NCBI RefSeq assembly: GCF_902167145.1
Contig: NC_050100.1
Span: 191,635,439 to 191,699,438, forward strand
Direction of reading: 5' to 3'
From: Zea mays
Taxonomy: Eukaryota; Streptophyta; Magnoliopsida; Poales; Poaceae
Length of the DNA: 64,000 bases
The translations under genes and the position numbers were made by a program. The first letter of the stretch is position 1; every line of letters begins with the position of its first letter. The notes under the pieces are model-generated. The model saw nothing but the letters and a program-made list of their open reading frames with translations, was not told the origin of the DNA and made no database searches. Positions 9,124-19,041 of the stretch are shown here, piece by piece.

Positions 9124-12100
9124 TTAAGGGTAAAAGCGACGTAGCTGTCGGATGTTCCAAGCGTTGCTGTAGACCTCGCCTTGGCTATTGGCCAGCTTGT
9201 ATGTTTCGGGCTTCAAAATCTTGGCGATGATGAACAGCCCTTCCCAGGGAGGTGTGAGCTTGTGGCGCCCTCGGGCGTCTTGTCGTAGCCGAAGCACCAA
9301 GTCTCCCACCTGGAGGTCTCGGGACCGAACCCCTCAGGTGTGGTAGCATCGCAGAGACTGCTGATACCGTGCCGAGTGTAGTAAGGCCATGTCCCGAGCC
9401 TCTTCCAGCTGGTCCAGTGAGTCTTCTCGGCTGGCCTGGTTGCTTCGGCCGTCGTACGCCCTTGTCTTCGGGGAACCGTATTCTAAGTCTGTGGGCAAGA
9501 TAGCCTCGGTCCCATAGACTAGAAAAAACGGGGTGAAGCCCGTGGCTCGGCTTGGCGTCATCCTCAGACTCCAAACCACCGAGGGGAGTTCCTTCATCCA
9601 TCGCCTGCCGAACTTGTTGAGGTCGTTGTAGATCCTCGGCTTGGGTCCCTGCAGAATCACGCCGTTGGCATGTTCTACCTGCCCATTCGTCATGGGGTGA
9701 GCTACAACGGCCCAGTCCACCCGGATGTGGTGGTCCTCGCAGAAGTCCAGGAACTTCCTGCCAGTGAACTGGGTGCCGTTGTTGGTGATGATGGAGTTCG
9801 GGACCCCAAAGTGATGGATGATGTTGGTGAAGAACGCCACCGCCTGTTCGGATCTGATGTTGTTTAGGGGTCGGACCTCGATCCACTTGGAGAATTTGTC
9901 GATAGCGACCAGCAGGTGCGTGTAGCCCCCGGGTGCCTTCTGCAAGGGACCGACGAGGTCCAAACCCCACACAACAAACGACCAGGTGATGGGTATTGTT
10001 TGCAGGGCCTGAGCGGGCAGGTGTGTTTGCCTTGCGTAGAATTGACACCCTTGGCAGGTGCGTACAATCCTAGTGGCGTCGGCCACCGCGGTTGGCCAGT
10101 AGAAACCCTGTCGGAAGGCGTTTCCAACGAGGGCTCGAGGTGCTACGTGGTCACCGCAAGCCCCCGAGTGTATTTCTTGCAATAGCTCCTGACCTTCGGT
10201 GATGGATATGCATCGTTGGAGGATGCCTGAGGGGCTGCGGTGGTAGAGCTCCTTCTCGTCACCCAGCAAGACGAACGACTTGGCGCACCGCGCCAGTCGC
10301 CGAGCCTCGGCTCTGTCGAGGGGTAGCTCTCCTCGGCGGAGATATTGCAGGTACGGGGTCTGCCAGTTTCGATTAGGCGTGACCCCATTCTGCTCTTCCT
10401 CGATCCGTAATGCCTCACCCTCGGGGGCCGAGGGTGCCTCGGGCTGGGCCGAGGCCTCCTTAGGCTCGGGCGTGCCGTCGGTCTTGACGGAGGGTTGATG
10501 TAGGTCTCGGGAGAAGACGTCCGGGGGAACCGTTGTCCGCCCCGAGGCTATTTTAGCCAGCTCGTCCGCAGTCTTGTTGTATCGTCGAGCGACGTGGTTG
10601 AGCTCGAGCCCATAGAACTTGTCTTCTAGGCGCCGAACCTCATCGCAGTAGGCTTCCATCTTCGGGTCGCGGCAGTGTGAGTTCTTCATGACTTGGTTGA
10701 TGACGAGCTACAAGTCGCCACGAGCATCGAGGCTCCAAACCCCTAGCTCGATGGCGATGCGCAACCCGTTAACCAGAGCCTCGTACTCGGCCACGTTGTT
10801 TGACGCCGGGAAATGGAGGTGCAGCACATAGTGGAGGTGCTTCCCGAGGGGTGAGATGAAGAGCAGGCCCACGCCCGCTCCTGTTTTCATCAGCGACCCG
10901 TCGAAAAACATGGTCCAGAGTTCCGGTTGGATCGGAGCTGCTGGACGCTGGGTGTCAACCCATTCAGCCACAAAGTCCACCAAGACTTGGGATTTGATGG
11001 CCTTCCGAGGAGCGAACGAGATTGTCTCGCCCATGATCTCCACCGCCCACTTTGCAATCCTACCCGAGGCCTTTCGGCACTGGATGATTTCCCCCAGGGG
11101 GAAGGATGACACCACAGTCACCGGATGAGACTCGAAGTAGTGTCGCAATTTTCGCCGCGTCAGAATTACCGCGTACAGTAGCTTCTGAATTTGTGGGTAG
11201 CGGATTTTGGTCTCGGACAGTACTTCACTGATGAAGTAGACCGGCCTCTGGACGAGCAACGCATGCCCGTCTTCTCGTCTCTCGACCACGATCGCGACGC
11301 TGACCACCTGAGTGGTTGCGGCTACGTAGATCAAGAGGGCTTCTCTGGCAGTGGGGGCACCAGGATGGGCGCGCTTGTAAGGAGCACCTTTAAGTTCCCG
11401 AGGGCTTCCTCGGCCTCGGGGGTCCAAGTAAAGCGCTCGGCCTTCCTTAAGAGGCGGTACAGAGGTAGGCCTCTTTCGCCGAGGCGTGAGATGAAGCGGC
11501 TCAGAGCCGCAAGGCATCCCATGACCCTCTGTACTCCTTTCAAGTCCTTGATAGGCCCCATGTTGGTGATGGCCGCGATTTTCTCCAGGTTGGCCTCGAT
11601 GCCCCGCTCGGAGACGATGAACCCCAGGAGCATGCCTCGGGAGACTCCGAAGACACACTTCTCGGGATTGAGTTTCACGCCCTTCGCTCTCAGACACTTG
11701 AATGTCGTTTCAAGGTCAGAGAGGAGGTCGGAGGCTTTCCTCGTCTTGACTACGATGTCATCGACGTAAGCCTCGACCGTTCGACCAATGTGCTCTCCGA
11801 ACACGTGGTTCATGCACCTTTGGTATGTCGCGCCCGCATTCCTTAAACCGAATGGCATAGTAATATAGCAATACATGCCAAAGGGTGTGATGAAAGAGGT
11901 CGCGAGCTGGTCGGACTCTTTCATCCTGATTTGGTGATACCCAGAGTAGGCATCGAGGAATGACAGGGTTTCGCACCCAGCAGTGGAGTCCACGATTTGA
12001 TCAATACGAGGCAGAGGGTAAGGAACCTTCGGACATGCTTTGTTTAGACCAGTGTAGTCTATACACATCCTCCATGTCCCACCTTTCTTTTTCACAAGCA

Positions 12101-12344
12101 CATGGTTGGCTAGCCATTCGGGATGGAATACCTCTTTGATGAACCCTGCAGCCGTCAGCTTGTGGATCTCCTCGCCTATGGCTTTGCGCTTTTCTTCGTC
12201 GAATCGGCGCAGAGGCTGCTTCACGGGTCGGGCTCCAGCTCGGATATCCAGCGAGTGCTCGGTGACATCCCTCGGTATGTCAGGCATGTCCGAGGGACTC
12301 CACGCAAAAACCTCGGCGTTCGCGCGGAGAAAGTCGACGAGCAC
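9124..12344 (-). pseudogene. pol: Element B pol: reverse transcriptase, two RNase H domains, integrase
   Basis: RT (12344-11331) is uninterrupted, with LVKKKGGTWRMCIDY, motif A FLDAYSGYHQ and YVDD at 11757-11768. A one-base loss then puts TGA at 11331-11333. The first RNase H follows (ISEVLSETKIRYPQIQKLLY). Next is a second, cellular-type RNase H (FFDGSLMKTGAG, NNVAEYEALVNGL), typical of the Tat lineage. A TAG at 10708 replaces an expected CAG. Integrase has the HHCC finger (HSGACGDHVAP, CQGCQFYAR) and the first Asp in GLDLVGPL. The second catalytic Asp is Asn (codon 9781-9783, TNNGTQF); the Glu 36 residues later is present. A TGA at 9334-9336 separates the C-terminal part (GDLVLRLRQDARGRH). 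This copy cannot make active integrase. Confidence 0.92.
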
Positions 12345-12350
12345 TGCTTC

Positions 12351-15300
12351 CTATTTGGGGTCGAGCTCGGAGTCGATCCGGACTTGCTTGGAGGCGTCGT
12401 TGCTGGGGTCGAGAGGGACGGACTTAACCGCCTCTGCAGGCTCAAAGTTGCCGGCGTGGCGCTTCACATCTGGCACCTCTTTGGAGAGGCTCTCCAGGTC
12501 GGTGATGAGGGCCTCGGATTCGGTGAGGGCCTCAGCGTACTCCACGCACTCCACGTCACATTCGTACGCGTGTCGCTACGTGGATCCGACGGTGATGACC
12601 CCGTTGGGGCCCGGCATCTTGAGCTTGAGGTAGGTGTAGTTGGGGACGACCATGAACTTGGCGTAGCATGGTCTCCCCAACACTGTGTGGTAGGTTCCTC
12701 GGAACCCGACCACCTCGAACGTGAGGGTTTCCCTTCGGAAGTTGGAGGGAGTCCTGAAGCAGACGGGCAGATCGAGTTGCCCAAGGGGTTGGACGTGCTT
12801 CCCGGGGATGATCCCGTGAAAGGGCGCCGCACCGGCCCGGATCGTGGACAGATCGATTTGCAAGAGCCCGAGGGTCTCGGCGTAGATGATGTTGAGGCTG
12901 CTGCCTCCGTCCATGAGGACCTTGGTAAGCCTGACGTTGCTGATGACGGGATCGACAACGAGCGGGTACTTCCCCGGGCTCGTCACGCGGTCGGGGTGGT
13001 CGCCTTGGTCGAAGGTGATGGGCTTGTCGGACCAGTCTAGGTAGACTGGCGCTGCCACCTTCACCGAGCAGACCTCCCGGTGCTCCTGCTTGCGGTGCCG
13101 AGCCGAGGCGTTCGCCATTTGCCCACCATAGATCATGAAGCAGTCGTGGACCTCGGGGAACTCCTCTGCCTTGTGGCCCTCCTTCTTGTCGTTGTCGTGG
13201 GCTTTGCCACCTTTCGCCGGGGGCCCGGCCTTGTGGAAGTAGCGCCGAAGCATGACGCACTCCTCAAGGGTGTGCTTGACGGGTCCCTGATGATAGGGGC
13301 ACGACTCCTTGAGCTTCTTGTCGAACATGTTGGCCCCTCCGGGAGGCTTCCGAGGGTTCCTGTGCTCGGCGGCGGCGACAAGATCTGCGTCGGTGGCGTC
13401 GCGTTTCGCTTGCGACTTCTTCTTGCCCTTCTTCTTCGTGCCGCGCTGAGCGGACGCCTCGGGGACGTCTTCCTGCTGGCGCCCCTGAGGCTGCTTGTCC
13501 TTCCGGAAGATGGCCTCGACCGCCTCCTGGCCAGAGGCAAACTTGGTGGTGATGTCCATCAGCTCGCTCGCCCTGGTGGGAGTCTTGCAACCCAGCTTGC
13601 TCACTAGGTCGCGGCAAGTGGTGCCGGCGAGGAACGCGCCGATGACATCTGAGTCGGTGATGTTGGGCAGCTCGGGGCGCTGCTTCGAAAATCGCCGGAT
13701 GTAGTCCCGCAGGGATTCTCCTGGCTGCTGGCGGCAGCTTCGGAGATCTCAGGAGTTCCCAGGGCGCACGTATGTGCCCTGGAAGTTGCCAGCGAAGGCT
13801 TTGACCAGGTCGTCCCAGTTGGAGATCTACGCAGGAGGCAGATGCTCCAGCCAGGCCCGAGCGGCGTCGGAGAGGAACAGGGGGAGGTTGCGGATGATGA
13901 GGTTGTCATCGTCCGTTCCACCCAGTTGGCAGGCCAGCCGGTAGTCCGCGAGCTACAGTTCCGGCCTTGTTTCCCCCGAGTACTTGGTGATGGTAGTCAG
14001 GGCTCGGAACCGGGTCGGGAATGGCGCCCGTCCTATGGCCCGACTGAAAGCTTGCGGACCGGGTGGTTCGGGCGAGGGACTCCGATCCTCCCTGCTGTCG
14101 TAGCGTCCCCCACGCCTGGGGTGGTAGCCTCGGCGCACCTTCTCGTCGAGGTGGGCTCGACCGTCGCGGCGGTGGTGCTCGTTGCCGAGGCGACCCGGGG
14201 CTACAGGTGTTGTGTCCCGCGTGCGCCCGGTGTGGACCGAGGCTTCCCACATGAATCGGGAAGTCACGGCGCGATGCTCCGGGGGGTACCCCTGCCTTCG
14301 GGAGGTAGAGCTTTTGGCCCGTCGGACCGCGGCATCCTCCAGGAGATTCTTGAGCTCTCCCTGGATACGCCGCCCCTCGGTGGTGGATGGCTCCGGCATT
14401 GCTCGAAGTAGTATTGCTGCTGCAGCCAGGTTCTGGCTGACCCCACTGGAAGCCGGGGGCAGCCTTGCCCTGGCATCGTCAGCGATGTGGTGCTGGACGT
14501 CCTGGGCCAGATGACGCGCTTCCCCGGCTGGTGCTCGGCCTGCCCACTCCTGCCTGATGTTCTGCTGGAGCTGCACAAGTTGTCCTGCTTCCTCGTCGAG
14601 CCTGGCCTGCATCTCGCGGATTTGCTCGAGCTGTGCGTCCTGACCCCCCGCAGGGACTAGGACCACAGCTAGCTCCCGAAGGATGTCAACGTGAGGCATA
14701 GGCCTAGGGGGATCGCCGTCCTTTGGCATACCAAGGTGGTTGCCTTCGTCGAGATCCCCCCAGATCGACGTGGAAACATTCGCGACTTGGGCCACAGTCC
14801 TCGTCGTCGAGGCTGTGGCCTCCATCGGAGTAATCGGAGAGGCAGTAGTCACATGCGGTCATGAAGTCTCGCATGGCACTGGGGTTACTGAGCTCGGAGA
14901 AATCCCAACCAGAGTCGGGCTCGTCATCTTCCTCAGAACCCGAGGGCCCGTAGGTCGAGACGACCGTTAGTCGGTCCCAGGTTGACCACATATGGTACCC
15001 CGGAAGGTTAGGATATGCCTTTATGAAAGCGTCCACCGAAGCGGGGTCGCTTGGTGGGTCGAAGCTGAATCTAAAAGGCATAGGGTGGAAAACGGACGAT
15101 ACCTCTCGATCGACGGATGGTGACGAAGTCGCGTCAGGGACGGACTGCACCGTTATCTCATGTACGAGGCTAACGCCCAGCAAGTCCTTTGCGAGTGTGT
15201 TGGCGTCATCCGTCCACTTGGGGCTGGCATGTTGCGGGGAAACGACGCTCGTCTTCGTCTCAGACGCGAGGTCAACGCCCGACGTGTCCCTCGCTGGGGC

Positions 15301-15600
15301 ACCGGCGTCGTCGACTCGCTCGACAGCCAACGAGGTGTCGCCTCCTGCTTGGCCATGGTTGCCTTGCCTCCTCCTCCTACGGTGGGGGAGGTGACGGGAC
15401 AGACCCGGATGCTGCTCTTCCGCCACGCGGGGAAGACGTCGTCGATTCCGCCGCCGCCGGGCGGGCTGGTGGCCGCCATTGTCGTTGTCGCGCGGCGGAG
15501 GAAGGAGTACCATGTCATAGCTGTCGTCGAGGGACATGAACTCGAGACTCCCGAAACGGAGCAGCGTCCCGGGCTGGAGAGGTTGCTGGAGACTACCCAT
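12351..15600 (-). pseudogene. gag: Element B gag-protease
   Basis: The probable start is the ATG giving MGSLQQPLQPGTLLRFG, 60 bases inside the 5' LTR boundary. A +1 base in a C6 run at 14756-14761 shifts the frame. In the second frame come a Gln-rich helical region (LVQLQQNIRQEW), the capsid-like region (LIIRNLPLFLSDAARAWLEHLPP), a Cys/His cluster CPYHQGPVKHTLEEC near 13300 and the protease signature VLMDGGSSLNII near 12911. Nonsense codons lie at 13953, 13827, 13749 and 12576. The last stop, TAG at 12351-12353 after SELDPK, occurs at the same codon in element C. Gag would form the particle and the protease would mature it in the cytoplasm; neither can be made whole here. Confidence 0.9.
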
Positions 15601-15640
15601 CTGGAGCTTGACGGGAAGCTGTTCGTCAACACGCAGCAGG

Positions 15641-15659
15641 CCCCTACCTGGCGCGCCAA
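15641..15659 (-). promoter_or_regulatory. Element B primer binding site
   Basis: On the minus strand TTGGCGCGCCAGGTAGGGG begins two bases after the 5' LTR. The identical sequence follows the 5' LTR of element C. It starts TTGG/TGG as expected for pairing to a tRNA CCA end. I do not assign the tRNA. Confidence 0.75.
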
Positions 15660-15907
15660 CTGTCGGCGTTTCGACCCCGGGGGTCCCTAGACCGACGAGT
15701 AAATTGTCGCTGCGTGTCCCAGCCCAGATGGGTCGGTGCGAGATGGAACACAAGGGGGAAAACCGCGGCTTCGTGTTATCCTGCGCCCAGGGCGGATGCG
15801 CTTGCAGTAGGGGGTTACAAGCGTTCGCGAGGGAGAGAGAGAGAGAGCCTGTCCATCAGCCCGTCCTCCCGCGCGGCCACCTCCTCGTACGAGGGCCCTG
15901 GACCTTC

Positions 15908-15915
15908 CTTTTATA
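15908..15915 (-). promoter_or_regulatory. TATA box in element B 5' LTR
   Basis: CTTTTATA on the plus strand reads TATAAAAG on the minus strand. It is upstream of gag and in the orientation of gag-pol. The 3' LTR has the same box at 2528-2535. Confidence 0.6.
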
Positions 15916-16304
15916 GATGTAAGGAGAAGGCCCAGGTGTACAATGGGGGATGTAGCAATGTGCTAACGTGTCTAGAAGAGAGGAGCCAGAGCCCTATGTA
16001 CATGCCGACGTGGCTGTCGGAGAGGTGTTGGTGCCCTATTCATGTGATGTCGTGGCCGTCAGAGGAGCGCTTAAACCCTGTAGAAGCACAGCTGTCGGGG
16101 CTGTCGGGTCCTTGCTGACATCTCCTTGCTTCCGTAGGGGGCTGAGAACCGCCGTCGTCATGGAGCACGCGGGGTGCCATCATTACTTGTTTACCGGGGC
16201 GAGCCAGATGGGACGCCGGTCTTGTTCCCCGTAGCCTGGGCTAGCTAGGGGTAGGGTAATGATGTACCCTCCTGTAATGTGGTCGGTCCGAGCCCAAGGT
16301 CGGG

Positions 16305-16585
16305 CGAGGCGGTGACTCCTCCGAGGTCGAGGCTGAGTCCGAGCCCTGGGGTCGGGCGAGGCGGGGACCGTCTTCCGATGTCGAGGCTGAGTCCGAGCCC
16401 TGGGGTCGGGCGAGGCGGAGACCGTCTTCCGAGGTCGAGGTTGAGTCCGAGCCCTGGGGTCGGGCAAGGTGGAGACCGTCTTCCGAGGTCGAGGTTGAGT
16501 CCGAGCCCTGGGGTCGGGCGAGGCGGAGACCGTCTTCTGAGGTCGAGGCGGGGGCCGAGCCTCAGGGTCGGGCGAGGCAGAGCTT
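16305..16585. repeat. 54-bp tandem repeats in element B 5' LTR
   Basis: Same 54-base unit as in the 3' LTR, with separate point changes in individual units. This means the arrays have diverged since insertion. Confidence 0.85.
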
Positions 16586-17090
16586 TCTATGGCGCCCGAG
16601 GCTGGACTTGGCTGCTGTCAGCCTCACCCTGGCGGGTGGCATAGCAGTCGGAGCAGGGCAGGCGGCGCTATTTTCCTGTCAGGTCAGTCAGTGGAGGGGC
16701 GAAGTGACTGCGGTCACTTTGGCCCTGTCGACTGAAGAACGCGCGTCAGGATAAGGTGTCAGGCGATCCTTGCATTGAATGCTCCTGCGATACGATCGGT
16801 TGGCGAGGCGATCTGGCCAAGGTTGCTTCTCCGTGAAGCCTGCCCGAGCTAGGCCTCGGGCGAGTCGGAGGTGCGCCCGTTGCTTGAGGAGACCCTCGGG
16901 CGAGGCGTGAATCCACCTGGGTCTGTTGTTCCTGCCCGAGGCTGGGCTCGACCAAGGCGAGATCGTGTCCCTTGAGTGGACGGAGCCTTGACCTGAGTTG
17001 CGCCCATCAAGCCTCTGCAGCTTTGTGCTGATGGTGGTTACCAGCCAAGTTTAGGAGTCTTGGGGGTACCCCTAATTATGGTCCCCGACA

Positions 17091-17095
17091 CAAAG
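17091..17095. repeat. Target-site duplication of element B (right)
   Basis: CAAAG, matching 2277-2281. Confidence 0.93.
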
Positions 17096-17238
17096 GTAAG
17101 GTTAATGAGAGTAGAACAGTAAAAGGTGAGACAGGATCAAGATAAGTATAGAAAGAATCAGAGTAAGGTAAGTAGGTAAGGGTTATCCAGTTCTATCTAG
17201 GTTTCGTCCTACAGTCAACATTCCTCTGATACCACTTC
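17096..17238 (-). other. Element A interior, 5' end with primer binding site
   Basis: A short non-coding remnant. Minus-strand TGGTATCAGAGG (17223-17234) matches the initiator tRNA-Met primer site used by many plant retrotransposons. It lies four bases from the LTR edge at 17239. It continues the A interior that element B interrupted. Confidence 0.82.
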
Positions 17239-17361
17239 TGTCACACCCGGATTTCAGGAGCACCAAGACCCGAGCGCGAACATAATCACCAGGTGTGCTG
17301 GGACCAAGTTTCACACATATGATGAATCATGGCACAGGATCGAATGTCACATCTTTACTAT
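17239..17361 (-). repeat. Element A 5' LTR, fragment 1
   Basis: Starts TGTCACACCCGG on the plus strand, directly beside the A primer site. It is cut at 17361 by element C and resumes at 30228. Confidence 0.82.
17357..17361. repeat. Target-site duplication of element C (left)
   Basis: ACTAT, matching 30223-30227 at the other end of element C. Confidence 0.93.
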
Positions 17362-17865
17362 TGTCGGGGACCATAATTAGGGGTACCCTCAAGTCTCCTA
17401 ATTCTCAGCTGGTAACCCCCATTAGCATAAAGCTGCAAAGGCCTGATGGGTGCGATTAAGTTAGGGATCGGTCCATTCGAGGGACTCGATCACGCCTCGC
17501 CCGAGCCTAGCCTCGGACAAGGGCAGCCGACCCCGGAGGATCTCCGTCTCGCCCGAGGCCCCCCTCCAGCGACAAACATACTTCCGGCTCGCCCGAGGCC
17601 CTGTCTTCGCCAAGAAGCAACCCTGACCAAATCGCCGCGCCAACCGACCAGATCGCAGGAGCATTTAATGCAAAGGTGGCCTGACACCTTTATCCTGACG
17701 CGCGTCCTTCAGTCGACAGAGCCGAAGTGACCGCAGTCACTTCGCCGCTCCACTGACCGGCCTGACAGAAGGACAGCGCCGCCTGCGCCGCTCCGACTGT
17801 TGTGCCGCTCGACAGAGTGAGGCTGACAGGCAGTCAGGCCCGGCCTCAGGCACCATAGGAAGCTC

Positions 17866-18160
17866 CGCTTCGCCTGACCCAGGGCTCGGACTCGAGCTCA
17901 GCCCCGGAAGACGGCGAACTCCGCTCCGCCCGACCCAGGGCTCGGACTTGGGCTCAGCCCCGGAAGACGGCGAACTCCGCTCCGCCCGACCCAGGGCTCG
18001 GACTTGGGCTCAGCCCCGGAAGACGGCGAACTCCGCTCCGCCCGACCCAGGGCTCGGACTTGGGCTCAGCCCCGGAAGACGGCGAACTCCGCTCCGCCCG
18101 ACCCAGGGCTCGGACTTGGGCTCAGCCCCAGAAGACGACGAACTCCGCTTCGCCCGACCC
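17866..18160. repeat. 56-bp tandem repeats in element C 5' LTR
   Basis: Five units with GAACTCCGCTCCGCCCGACC and a 56-base period. Since 56 is not a multiple of 3, the same peptide recurs in each frame in turn, which produces the overlapping repeat ORFs seen here. Confidence 0.88.
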
Positions 18161-18673
18161 CAGGGCTCGGACTCAGCCCTGGCTTCAGCCGACGATCTCT
18201 GCCTCGCCCGACCCAGGGGCTCGGACTCAACCTCGGCCACGGAAGACAGACTCGACCTCGACCTCGGAGGAGCCTCCACATCGCCCAACCTAGGGCGCGG
18301 GCCGACCACGTCAACAGGAGGCGCCATCATTACCCTACCCCAAGCTGGCTCAGGCTACGGGAAACAAGACCGGCGTCCCATCTGGCTCGCTCCGCCAGAT
18401 AGGCAATGATGGCGCCCCGCACGCTCTGTGACGACGGCGGCTCTCAGCCCCCTTACGGAAGCAAGAGGACGTCAGCAAGGACTCGACAGCCCCGACAGTT
18501 GTCCTTCCGCTAGGCTCCAGCGCTCCTCCGACGGCCACGACACCACACGAACCGGGTGCCAAAACCTCTCCGGTTGCCACGACGACATGTACTTAGGGCG
18601 CTAGCTCTCCTCCGCTAGACACGTAGCACTCTGCTACACCCCCCATTGTACACCTTGATCCTCTCCTTACGCC

Positions 18674-18681
18674 TATAAAAG
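18674..18681 (+). promoter_or_regulatory. TATA box in element C 5' LTR
   Basis: TATAAAAG in the sense direction of gag-pol, about 300 bases before the LTR end. The 3' LTR has the same box at 29915-29922. Confidence 0.6.
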
Positions 18682-18982
18682 TAAGGACCAGGGCCCTCTT
18701 ACAGAGGGTTGGCCGCGCGGGGAAGAGGACGGGACAGGCGCCCGCGTGAGGCCGCTCGCTCCCCCTCCCGCGTGGACGCTTGTAACCCCCTACTGCAAGC
18801 GCACCCGACCTGGGCGCGGGACGAACACGAAGGCCGCGGGATTTCCACCTCTCTCACGCCCGTCTCTGGCTGCCTTTCTACCCCCCTTCGCGCTCGGCCT
18901 CGCACCGACCCATCTGGGCTGGGGCACGCGGCGACATTTCACTCGTCGGCCCAGGGACCCCTTGGTCTCGAAACGCCGACAG

Positions 18983-19001
18983 TTGGCGCGCCAGGTAGGG
19001 G
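18983..19001 (+). promoter_or_regulatory. Element C primer binding site
   Basis: TTGGCGCGCCAGGTAGGGG, identical to the site in element B, one base after the LTR terminal CA plus G. Confidence 0.75.
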
Positions 19002-19041
19002 CCTGCTGCGTGTTGACGAACAGCTTCCCGTCAAGCTCCAG

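Larger units (their letters stand above)
2282..17090 (-). mobile_element. Element B: Huck-like (Tat-lineage) Ty3/gypsy LTR retrotransposon with antisense gene
   Basis: A 14.8-kb element bounded by 1428- and 1430-bp LTRs and a 5-bp duplication. Read on the minus strand the order is 5' LTR, primer site, gag-protease, RT, RNase H, second RNase H, integrase, a 5.4-kb tail carrying an antisense gene, polypurine tract and 3' LTR. The dual RNase H and the long tail with an antisense ORF are hallmarks of the Tat lineage in grasses. The LTR end TGTCGGGGACCATAA with TACCCC matches my memory of maize Huck; that family name is moderately sure. The copy is not autonomous: it has stops, frameshifts and a mutated integrase active site. 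Confidence 0.93.
15661..17090 (-). repeat. Element B 5' LTR
   Basis: Ends TGTCGGCG and CCCCGACA on the plus strand. It contains a minus-strand TATAAAAG box at 15908-15915 that would start the genomic RNA. It carries a second copy of the 54-bp array (16305-16585). Confidence 0.93.
17362..18981 (+). repeat. Element C 5' LTR
   Basis: TGTCGGGGACC...AACGCCGACA. It has TATAAAAG at 18674-18681 and five units of a 56-bp tandem repeat. It ends two bases before the primer site. Confidence 0.94.

Noticed and set aside
11320..11345. Programmed -1 frameshift between RT and RNase H in B and C
   Set aside because: No slippery heptamer is visible (the context is AAGCCCTCTTGA) and this junction is not a known frameshift site. 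A shared one-base deletion is simpler, though the sharing itself is reported as a finding.
15641..15660. Primer binding sites as tRNA gene fragments
   Set aside because: Only 12-19 bases match tRNA 3' ends and no cloverleaf can be formed.
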